Source: Uloborus plumipes (Eukaryota > Arthropoda > Arachnida > Araneae > Uloboridae). Taken from it: DNA of 64,000 nt. Shown here piece by piece: positions 21,701-33,700 of the stretch; positions within the stretch are counted from its first letter, which is position 1, and the number at the start of each line of letters is the position of its first letter. The notes below the pieces were generated by a model, which was not told where the DNA came from, searched no databases, and was given only the letters and a program-made list of their open reading frames with translations. The position numbers and the translations under genes are program-made. The stretch spans positions 1-64,000 of the forward strand of contig JAXGGA010003021.1 in assembly GCA_038373865.1 (NCBI GenBank), given 5' to 3'.

Positions 21701-24700
21701 TACTACCATACTAGAGCCGATTTAAAAGACAAAAAATTAATAAAGTAGGTTCATTTTCAAATTACGGCTTCCAAACTTTCTCATCTTCTTTACACGAGAA
21801 CTACAGAGCTTTTGAGATCTTGATTATTTATTTAGCAATCTCTGCACTTTATAATTGAATAATTAAGTCCCGCCTTTCCTCCAACAATCACATTTCAAGG
21901 GATATTTGCATAAAATCTGACTATTGTCTAAACTTTTGCAACAATGTTAAAAAATGTCTTTTGTAATGTCCAAAATTTGGTTCCAGTTATATTTTTAAGA
22001 ACTCCATACACGTATTTGGGACCATATTGTGTACTTGCAGTAGAAATTTGAAAGCATTTCGTTGAATAGTTTTCTTTTTATTCACATATTTGCCATTTGT
22101 CTAAACTTTTGCATCGCAGTGTAGTACTGTCGTCCCTGCTTAATCTGGTAACGGATAAAAAACGAATACCCTGCTTATACGAATAAAACATCAAGGAACC
22201 GATGCCATAGACGTAATATTAAGGATCCCCACTTAATCCAATACCCCGTTTAATCGAATAATATTCCTTGGAAGCGACAGTATTCGTTTAAGCGGGGCCG
22301 ACAGTATAGTTAAATTATTTTTACCTCTTTGAAAAAGTGTAGGCCCACTCCCCCCCCCCCTCTTTAAAGTCCACCACTGGCTATATTTATCCAAATGAAA
22401 AAGTTATACAATTTCATTTTCATACTTTGTTGAATTTTTTTTTCAATTTTTTATTTATCTATTTATTTTGTTGCAATTTAGAAAGAGCAAATTCTCATTT
22501 CATAATCATTTTGTTTAGTAAATTTTGAAAGTAAAATAATAAAAAAGTTACGTCAAAGTAATTAAATTCTGCTTTTTGGAAAGCAAGATCGCCAGAATTA
22601 TTCAAACCAAATATTTCATGCAACTCTTCATGTTGTTTTTAAAGTGGTTTTTTTTTTTTTTTAGTGCTTTCAGTGTTTGACTGTTATATAGTGATGCCAA
22701 AAAAGCAAAAGAGTGTTTTAGACAGTTTTATCATTTAGGAATTTTTCTTTCTGAAATTCTAGTCAGAACAAGTAATTTATTCCTTGTGTAGCTTATGCAC
22801 AAGCTCTATTTACTCTGGTATGACTTTTGAGATAGAGCTTAATTCAGTCAACTATTCATTTACAGAAAAGAAAAAATGAAAGAAGAAATTAATAAATTAG
22901 GCATATTGTGAATGTACCATAATTTACACTTGATAAATTGTTCTAAATTATATTGTCTTCATAAAAAGAATAAGTTTAACAGTAGAACTGACCATTTAAG
23001 TTAACCCTTCACTGCATGGTGTGCCTGATCTGGCACACACCAAAAAAACCCTCATATATTCCGATGATATTTAAATCCAGTTAAGCTGAGCTTTGCGCCC
23101 CTTCTGAAACATTGCTATAACAGTTTAGTGTGATTTTTATGCACTAGTTAGTTGCACTAGTCTAGGTATTACAGTTCTTGCTTTTGAAAAAAAGAGTGTC
23201 TGCATTTCCGTTAGAAATGTGCTTAGTCATTATTTCCTTTGTTCTAAAAATGTTTAAATACACTTAGTGGCAAATTTGTTTATACCACTTATGGCACAAA
23301 ATACATTGTATATTATTACACTTATCGGTATACAAGCATATGCTATGTGCATTGTGCCATATGTAGAACAAACAATTAAAACATCATTTTTGGTGTACAT
23401 TTTTAAGATTAATTTTTTTCTTCATTTTTCCTGAACTCAGAGCTATTAAAAGGTAACATATGATTTTTTTCATGAAAATATAAAAAATCGTGCAGTGAAG
23501 GGTTAAGCTATTAGATGCCAAAACAAGTATAAAGCCATTTATTTTTGCATTGGTGATGGTTGAAAGAATGTTCAATGGTGGTCTTTTTCTAAAAGTAAAA
23601 ACTTTAAAGAAAAGTGTGTAAGCCGCACAATATCAACAAGGAGAGCATATTTTGACGTAATGTAGATTCATTTTGAGTCCATATCTATCAGTTTCACTAT
23701 TTTAAAACTGCAATGTATTCTAGTCTTTGTTATGAAGCACCAAAAATGTAGTTCTAAGTAGGGATGCACCGATTAATCGGTAGTACCGATTAATCGGCCA
23801 CCTTGCCGATTATTTATAATCGGCAAAATTGGGCCGATTAATCGGCTGGTACAAATATTTTTTATTTTACCAGAAATTATGATAAGTACATTTATTTTAG
23901 TAAACATATGTAATTTTCTGCAAATACATAGAAACAATATTGCATCTGTTTTAATGTATCGGTATTTTTCTCCTTTAACACAGTGTTTTAGATGACTATA
24001 ATTTTCATAAAGAATGAAAATCTTGGATTAAACGGCTATCAATTATTTAAACAAATTTACATCACATAAAATTACATTGAAAGTGGAACTTAAATTAGCC
24101 TGCTCACCGCAACCTCATCCCTATTTATTTAGATTGTCTGGATAAAATAATGCAACTTTATAAGCAACAACATGTAAATTGACTCAAAGAAATTTGATGC
24201 GAATTTAAAATTATTTTGGGAAAATTAGAAAAATTAATCGTCTGTCAGAAATAAACTAGTAAGTATAGCTAAAATCGAAATTGTGAAAGGGAAAAAAGTG
24301 ATGGAAAAGTTAGTATGATTAAAAATGATAATCATGATCACTAATCGGCTGCGCCGATTAATCGGCCGATTATCAGCTGGCGATTAATCGGTAATCAGCC
24401 AATTTGCTTATCAGTGCATCCCTAGTTCTAAGTTTTCGTGTGCAAACCAGATGTTTAATTAATTTTAAAATCTTGAATTAATTCATGCTACATGCTTGCA
24501 TGTTTAAAAAGTTTTCATAAACAAGGAGTGCATTGTATCTTATGTGGAATAAATAAATGAAGAAGGGTGTGTGTGAGGTGTAAATATTGCAAGCAAACAA
24601 AGAAAATTCTTGTTTGACTAAAAATTTTCCCCTCTATCCTTATTATTACTCTCCTTTCTTCTATCATCAATTGTTCAATCTTCTATTTTGATCTTGAAAT

Positions 24701-27700
24701 AATTTTTTTACAGAACATTTTTTGTCTAGTATTTTTCATCTTCTGTGTCCTCTTTTGTTTTATCAGGCTTTAAACATATTTTATATATTTAAACATTTGC
24801 TATTATGTATTATAATTGAAATTAAATGTTATCTTTTTAAATGTTCTCAAGCATTTTTTGAAGAATTTTTTAAAATCTGAAACTTTATTAATCTGCACAG
24901 TAAACAAATGTGCCATAATATTGTATTAGTTTTTATGTTAGTTGATGTTCAGTGACAAAGCCACGATTTCTTCCTGCCGGGGGATTGGGGTTATAACAGT
25001 CCTAAATGCACATGTGTGTGAATGTACTAGGATAGAAAAGATGGATATGGGTTCAAAACCCCCAAGGTTTCTCCCCCCCCCTCCTCCTCCTCCTCCCGAA
25101 CTACAAATGTTCAAATGTTTTTATTTAAGACAGTTGCGCTTGAGGATTGAACATCTCTTGAAAATTGAATTATATTATGTATTATTCAAATATAAAGGCT
25201 CTTTAAAAACTTACTTAATTTAGAGAAATTTAGCTGCATCTATATACATAAATGACTACTTTTGTATGTATGTCCGGGGTAATCTTCAAAACTACGGGAC
25301 CGATTTTAACCATTTTTTCACCATAGATAGCTACATTAACAGGAATCAGGATAGGCTATAATTTATTTCTAAAAAACTTAAATTTAAAGAGTTATTATAA
25401 AAAACGGTAAATTTCATATAGTTTCCCCATTAAATGATTAAATTTTCAGTCTCGGCAGAAACCCGGGTAGGGCCGGGTACCCGGTTAGTAACTGCACATT
25501 TTTAATTTATGTACGAACTAAAAATTTAATTTTTGCTTTGTATGGTGTAGCTTTTAATGTTTTTTTTTTTTTTTTTTTCAAATGTGTTTAGTACCTTGGA
25601 TGTGTAGAAGTATTTGAATCCAGAGGGATGCAAGTGTGTGAAGAAGCTTTAAGAGTTCTAAGGGTAAGAAATTACTTTATTCTATCTTTGGTTTATTGTT
25701 TGTGTTTAATTGCAAATTCTTGCAGTCCTCGTTCTGTATTTTGCTTAAACCTTTTCTTTTTTTATTTGCAAGATAATGTAGCTGCATCAGTTATGAATTA
25801 GTTTGTCAGAAATAACTGCATGTATTGGTATTAAAAAAGTTTTGTAGAAATTTAATCATAGGCATCTTCATGGGCTCGCATAAAACCTTGCTCAATATAT
25901 GCTTCATATTGCTTTATTTATAACCAGTAAAATTGCGAAGTATTACTAAATAAGTAATATTTTAGCAATAAATTCTTCTTGGCAATACATACAGCAGGAT
26001 TTTGAAATTTACTCACCCAGGTTAGGATTATTATTTCAGGCTTGAAATGCTTAATTATGTATTGTCCTTGGCAAGGCAAATTTTGAGGGGACATGAGTTG
26101 GTGCAGGTACTTAAATTTATTGATATAGAGGGCTAAAATTCCGGGTGGCAGCAAAACCTGGGGTCCTTGTTTTAAATTGTTCAAATTCTCAACTTTTCTT
26201 GAAACTAAGAACAGTTACTACTTCAAATGGGTTGTGCAATGAGGTGAATGTTTTTAAGAGGGTTGTTGATCTTCACTGGGGATTGATAAATTGACTAGGA
26301 ACCAGCATGGTTGGGACTAAATTTAGTTGCTGGTAGTCTCTTTTGTTTTTGTATCAAGTGTTTACATTTGTTTTATCTATGATACAGGGTTGCCACAGGC
26401 TACTTAAATGCTACTTTTTGCTGCTTTTTTTGGCTCTAGGCGACTTAGGAGACTTTTTTTGAGCACAAACAGGCTAAAAAGCAACTTATTTTCACTGGAG
26501 CTACTTTTTTGGAGACTTCTTTTTTTCCAAAGCAAGTTTTCATTCGAAAATCGTGATTTTTTTTTCGCCCTATTTGATTTTATTTATTAATTTGAAACCC
26601 ATTATTTTTTATTCTTATTTCTTTGGCACCTAAAAAAAACATCCCTTTGCCTTTTATTATGGACAGATCCACTATTTTTTTTTTAAATAGCAATAAGGGA
26701 GGGACTTAGATTTTGAAATAACCTCTTATAGCTGCTTTAGCTTTTGGGTAAAAAATGATTTGCTTAATAGCCATAGCTACTGAGGAAGGGGGGTAGATCT
26801 ATTTATTTCATATATATTGGGGAAAAATTGGCTCAAAGTTTAATATAGATTGAAGGAACTGACTTATTTACGACTTTCCTTCAACTGAATTTTAATAATA
26901 AACAGCTGATTAAGTAAAACTTTATTTTTAGGAACTTAGAGATTTCAATAATTGTGCACATCTTGTAATTTCAATTATTTTAGAATTTGACAGCTATTTT
27001 AATATAAGCTAACTGAAGCATATTACATTCATAGTTCTTTTTTTTTTTAATCTTTACTTTTTTTATCGATTGTAATTACTTTTTTGGTGGGAAGTGTACT
27101 AAATATTTAGCAAATGAACTTTTAAATGTTAATTTTTTTACTTGCAAAAGTATTTTTTCACTTAAAACCTTAATCAACTTTTTTATTTAATTTTATTAAT
27201 TTTTTAATGGGTAGTTTTTGCATAAGCTTCCAGTTGAAATGTTTGAAAGTTGAAGTAACTCAATTTTTAGAATTTATGATTAATTATACAAAGTGATATA
27301 AATTGAACAGGGTTATAAGAGGTGTATTGTTTAAAGTTTTGTTTATTTTAAAGAGCTCATTTATGTGCAATTATCAAGTTCGTGTGATCTTCTACCTTGC
27401 GAAAAATGATAATCCTTTTGCACAATTTTTGGGAGTTGTTGGTTTTTTTTATATACATCAAAGCTTTGTAAAAAAGACAAGTAACATTTATTCTCATTTT
27501 TACTGAAACTTTCATTTGAAAATTAAAAAAAAAAAAAAAAAAAAAACCTCTGCAATTATTTTAAGCATGATTATTCACTTGCCACAAAAAGTACTGAATC
27601 GCTGATTTTGTTTCAATGTTGCAAGTTTTGTAATATTAGCATTATATTTCTGGTTTTTTGCAAGGAACAAAGTACTAGTTAACATTATTGATTAAGAGCT

Positions 27701-30700
27701 CTATTTCTCCACTTCAGACTTTCAGCTGAAGTCCTCCCTCACACCATCTCATGTTGCAGAACCAATATGTGGAGTTAGGGCCATATTAAAGGGGTGGGTT
27801 TTTAAAGTTCAAACCCCTTCCGAAAATTTTCAAAACTATTAAAAAAAATGCTTTTGATAGTTTCTCACTGAAAAAATTGTTAACTAATTGCTGTTTTTTT
27901 TTAAATTTTCGTATTTACTTTGAAACTGCAATTAAAAAATAAAATTATCATTACATCTTACTACTATTATATATGCGAAAGTTTGTATGGATGGATGGAT
28001 GGATGTATGGATGGATGTATGGATGGATGTATGTTTGTTCCTCTTTCACGCAAAAACTACTGAATGGATTTTGATGAAACTTTTACCATAATGTAGCTTA
28101 TACATCAGAATAACACATAGGCTATAATTTATAACGATATTCAAAAAAGTTCGATCGGTAGCGCCTTTTTCATTCCAATTTAAGGTACATATTTCTCATA
28201 AATCAAAAGGCATTGACCAAACTAATTCAGTATTTAGTGTATCATCTCAACTCCCTGTCGAAAGCTAAAATTGCGGGCATCATTTCTTCTTTCCGTATTT
28301 AATGTTCAAGGCTTTTCTCAAGTCAAATCATGAAGGTTTTTTTTCCAGCTTCATGGGGAATATCCAGGCTTTTACCATGATTTGTATTTAAAACGTTTTG
28401 TAGTCTTAGTTGTGTAAGTAGAATATTTATCCTTAAGCAATGTGTTTCTTAATGTGCATTGCTGCGTGAAAATATTATTTTTTTAGAATAAATTGTATTC
28501 CTTTATTAGTAAATTGTTCACTGTATCAATTATTTTCACAAGTTTCGTAAATTTGTCGGTCCTGCTTAATCGGGTAACGGATAAACGAATAAAATATCCT
28601 GGAACTGGATATTTCCCATGCCATAGTCGCAATACTAAAGATTCCGCTTAATCGAATTCTCCGCTTAATCAAATAATATTTCTTGGAACCGACAGTATTC
28701 GTTTGAGCGGGGCCGACAGTATGTGTTTTAGAGTATCGGTAATGTAATCGCTTGAAGAGATTGGCAACTAATAAATGGATTGGGTTCATTATTTTCCAAT
28801 TTAATGGAACTTTAAATACAACTTTACGGTATTTTTAAAAATTTGTTTGCGCTGACTGGGCGGGTACTTACAATTGGTCACTTAGAATCCAATCGAACAG
28901 GTATCTTGCCGAATTTGTTGCAAGAATATTATAATAACTATATATGGGTAATTTTTTCAACTGACGCCAGTTTTGGCGCCAAAGACTATGTAATAATACT
29001 TTACTTCTTACACGATATAACTAAAATAAAACGATTGTTGTCTGATATTTGTAGACTGCGCCAAAATCTTAATCATCGAGATAATACTCCCACAGTTGAA
29101 GAAAAGTTCAGGTTTTTTTTTTTTTTTTTTTGGCCGATTCCGTACGTTGTCATTAAAAAACTTTTAAAACTTACGTCAAAGCGTAAAGTAATCCGCATAC
29201 GAAATTAATCAAACCCCAAAACTAAAATTACCATTAATTTGTGTTTTTCGCACAAATAATTGTCAAATGCTCCCTACTAATTTCGAAATCACTTAGGACA
29301 AAAACTTTTAGCGTCATTTCATGGTCAGCAATATTTTCTCAGCATTAAATGACAATTTTTCTTTGACAAAAATTACTGACTTAATAATACTTAAGCATAT
29401 TTTCATAAAGTAGGGAGGGGAGCAAAATTATCCTAGGTATCCCAAAACAATTACCGCAAATTTAGCGACATTTTAAATCGTCAAAGCGGTACGTTTTGAG
29501 TTCTTTTAGTTTAGGAAAAAAATCGATTATAAATTGATTCTCAATATTTTCACTGGCCCAGGCAACGCCGGGTATTTTTGCTAGTTATTGAATAATTGTA
29601 CAAATTAAGTGTTTTTTCTGCAGTAATTATTTTTATTGTAGTTATTGCAAACATACCTTAACAGTACACCTTTCCCTGCAAATTTTTAATACCACTAAAA
29701 GAACTCAATTTCTTCAAATTTGTAAGTACTTAACTCTATTTTTAAGTGCCGTGAAATAGAAATTTTAAAAGTACTCCTTCAAATGTGCGTATATGAGTAA
29801 GTCCAGATTTTTTTTTCTTCATTGAAAATATGAGTCTTTTTTTTCAGTTTTCATGTTAATATCCTTTTAACTTCTACTGTAACAAAAATCAACAGAATAT
29901 AGAACATGAAATCAAATTTATTGACTTTATAGAATTCACAGGAAATAGGTTTGGTAAAACCCTCTCCGAAAGTATGTTCTGGTTACGGCCCTGTGTGGAG
30001 CATTACATTATATTCATCCAGATTGGGAATCATATCAATTAGAGATGGAACGAAGCGGCATTTGGCCGAAGCGCCGAATACCAAAGCTTCGGCCAACTAA
30101 TGGCCGATGCTTCGGCCGAAGCTTCGGCTGGCGCACATGTTGAAGTTTTTGGATTAAATGTACAATAAATTCCGCAGAGTTTTATACTTTTCTCCATGTG
30201 TTTTAATATTCTTAGCGTTACACAATATTTTCAGCTTACTGTGGCATTCTTAAATTGATTTTATTATAGTTTATTTTTATTTTGGTTGTTTTTATTTTAA
30301 TGTTTTTAGAATTACAGAACATTTTCAGCTTTTTTAAATTAATTTCACTAATTAAAAGTTTTCTTTTTTTTGGCTTTGTACTGCTAGTACAAGAAAAGAC
30401 GACATTACTATTTTTGAATTGCAAATTAGTAGTCTGCAGTTCAGTTGATGTTTTATAATAAAACAGCTAATATGATCATGTATTATACCATAAGAACTAC
30501 CCAATCTACTACTATTTACGTTGTGTTATATATTTATCTTAATATTCTTAATGCAAAATGCTTCAGTTTTTGGTGAATTCGAAAAAATAGTAGGGTAAAA
30601 GCACCAGTAGTCGGCCATTTAAGGGATCTTTTGTTGATCTTGGCTAACCTAGAACTTTCAGCTATAAATACAGTAACAAAAACAAGGTAAAACTTTAGGA

Positions 30701-33700
30701 TGAACCATTCTGATAGTGAATCATCTACTTGTTTCAGAAATTAAAAAAAAAAAAAATGTTAAAATCCAAGCTGTTGTCAACACTAGTAAATGCTCCAGTA
30801 GTCGGTCACAGAATCATCTTACCTGAAAAATAAGCAGAACCGCAATCTTGGATGACGGGCACACCCTTCAAAATGAAATGACTCATTGCTAATTCAAGAA
30901 AAAGTACCCGAAACTTAACTGCCAATGGTTGATGATTGAGGATAAGTATATGAATGTGTGAATGCGTCATATCTGATTTTAAATAAAAATGTTCTATTTA
31001 TGAGGAGTTTTATGTCATTGTGGCCGACTACTGGAGACTGTCCGACTACTGGAGCACTTACCCTATCATGCATTCTTTTTTACTTGTTTTTCATTCGCTG
31101 CATAAATTTCAGGCCGAAGCAGCCGAAGCGGCCGAATCACAACTCATGCTTCGGTCAGACCAAAGCTTCGGCAAATTGGCCGAAGCTTCAGCCTGGCCGA
31201 AGCTTCGTTCCATCTCTAATATCAACGCATCTGCTGATATCAGTTTTACGACAAAGTGAAATTAAAAAAAAAGTAGCTAAAGTTAGGGAAGAAAATTTAA
31301 AAAATGTTAAAACAAAAGAAAGTGAGCAAAAAAAAAAAAAAAAAAAAAGCTGAACTGAAAACGGTAGTCAAGAAATCGGAGGAAAAAATCGAATTAGTAT
31401 CAAGTTTCTGGCCAAAGTACCTCTGTACTTTCAAGGTCCTAGTTAATGTTTAACTAGTTCTTGCAACAAAAGACCATGTAATTTTTTACACTAATAATGT
31501 TGCTTTACTGCATTCTCGTAACAGCTACTGGCGGTATTTTATTTATTATTTGCTTTATTTATATTGATTTTTCATTGTATTTTCATCAAAATAGTTGAAT
31601 AGAATTAACTGTAGTTAAGGGGGGGGGGGGCACTCCCTTTTTTAATAAGTTTTGGCAAAAGCTTTTTTTTTTGTAATTGCACATTCAGTTTAAATTCCTC
31701 AGCAAAACAGATGAGGACTTAATACAAATGTTAAATTTTTAGCTGTAGGGTCACCTGGGGTAATTCCTGGTCAAAAAGCATTAACATCCAATTATCACAA
31801 AATCTATATAAGTTAGAGTTACAAATTTTGGTATGGAGGAAGCACATTGGGATGTCCATCGAATAAAATATTCATGCTATCAACAATACATAATGAACTT
31901 GAATAATTGTCGTTAATTAGTGACCAGGAATTACCCCAGAGATGGGGTAATTCCTGGCCACTTACGGGGCAATTATTGGTCACTCACATGATTGATGCAA
32001 ATACATACATTTTGTAAGCACATTAATAATACAAGTTATTAAACTAATTAGATAAAGAATTTATTTATATATATAGCTAATTAAACACTGTATTTAGTTT
32101 TTTTAAGGAAGAATGCAAATTTTTTCAACATAATATATTTACTTAATAAAACTTAGCCAAAATACTTTTTGTACACTTTGTATGCAACAGCTACAGCTTT
32201 TATATCTGTTGTGAATGAATCTTCACCTACCAAATAAATAGGTCCATAAAAAATATGGTGCACATGCACCATACACACTGAGCACATGCTTCTGTCTGTT
32301 ATGAATAGGTTAAGGTGAACAGTTAAGTGAACAGTACAATGCAGTTACAGTTAAGCATTTCTCTTAGTATAATTAAGAATAATTATTAAAATTTATGAAA
32401 TAATTGGATGAAATTTAACAAAGAAAAATTCAGTATATTGTATACTTATCATTAACAGATATGAATGTTACATTGCGGTTACAGTTAACTTTGCAGTTAA
32501 GGCTCACAGAGTTACTTATAGTTTAAATCAATGACATATGTCAATAATTGGCGAAATAATAATTCATAAATATTAAAAAAAGGACTGACCAGGAATTACC
32601 CCACTGACCAAGAATTACCCCAGTAACCAGGGGCATTATTTGGAGCCTTCCTGCAAATTATTCAAAACAATAATGGTAAATCCAAAACTATTTTTCAGTA
32701 ACTGACATGGTACCTAATTCAACCAAAAAGAGAAAAAAGAAAAATATTCAGAAGTTTGAGTTTGATCACGATCTTTGTATAAATGTATCAAAACTAAGGC
32801 CAATCTTGTTTTACGAAATTTAACAAGCCATTTTAAAAAGAATTTTTTTTTCAAACTAAGTACACAGTCAACTCATAATTAAGTAATGAATTGCAATGAA
32901 GATAGTTCAAAGTACCTCTGTGATTTTTTTTCATTTTGCTGAAGGATTATTAAGACATAAAAAAGACTGTGACCAGGAATTACCCCAGAAACTTGCTGAC
33001 CAGGAATTGCCCCGGGTGACCCTACTATTTATTTCTTACTTCATTTATCTGATCATGAATACTGTTTTTTTGAAACTTTTTCAATTTTGGGGGCTACTTT
33101 TTTTGCAACTTTTTTCATTTTGGGACTACTTTTTTGCAACTTTTTTATACGTTTTTGGCTACTTTTGCTACTTTTTTAATGAATTTTTCCTGTGGCAACC
33201 CTGTGATATCAAATATACTGTATTAAAAGTTTGATCTCTCATACTGGGATGCCACGAATTTATGGGAGAGGGAAATTCGTAATTTAGTGAATGAAGCCTT
33301 AATTTTACCGAATGAAAAAGTACGAGCATACCGTTGCGTTATGAGAAAAAACATTAGGTAACATTTCTAAAAAATTTGCTATAATGGGCTAGTGTCGGCA
33401 AGTGTGTGTTGAATCATCGGACAAAATTGCAAAGTAAGAAGTTTGTTTAGGAGGTCCAAGTGACATCCTGTGACTTCCCGTCAGGGTGCCCTTCTTCTTG
33501 AGCATTTTACAATTGACTGATAAAAAAAAAAAAATTGTATTTACCTTCTGCTTAACCCATTTATGCCCAAGTTTTTTTAAACAATTTTTTTCAATTTTTA
33601 TCTGCTTAAAACCCTTACTTGGAGTGGTTTACATGCATTTTAGGTGTAAAATAGATCGCGGTTGCCATATTTATTAAGTTATTTAACGTCCTGTTTATGG

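Larger units (their letters stand above)
19603..25591 (+). other. numb intron 2 (6.0 kb)
   Basis: Contains a Tc1/mariner-like foldback (20595-22121), a CTGTCG MITE (22127-22304), a piggyBac-like MITE (23005-23502), a hAT MITE (23759-24424) and a deleted Helitron (25239-25488), plus a TCC microsatellite near 25071-25097. A further noncoding portion (19610-20590) has nothing I can name. Confidence 0.8.
26385..33203. mobile_element. Possible 6.8 kb composite element with CAGGGTTGCCACAGG ends
   Basis: CAGGGTTGCCACAGG (26385-26399) recurs inverted as CCTGTGGCAACCCTG (33189-33203), and TGATA flanks both. Next to both ends are GCTACTTTTTTGG-type phrases in inverted relation. Several later insertions sit between. 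It could instead be two independent solo ends of the same family. A related GGGTTACCACAGG lies near 50502. Confidence 0.5.

Noticed and set aside
30958..31353. 131-codon frame
   Set aside because: It lies across hAT and MITE termini, ends in a lysine run from poly-A, and shows no domain.
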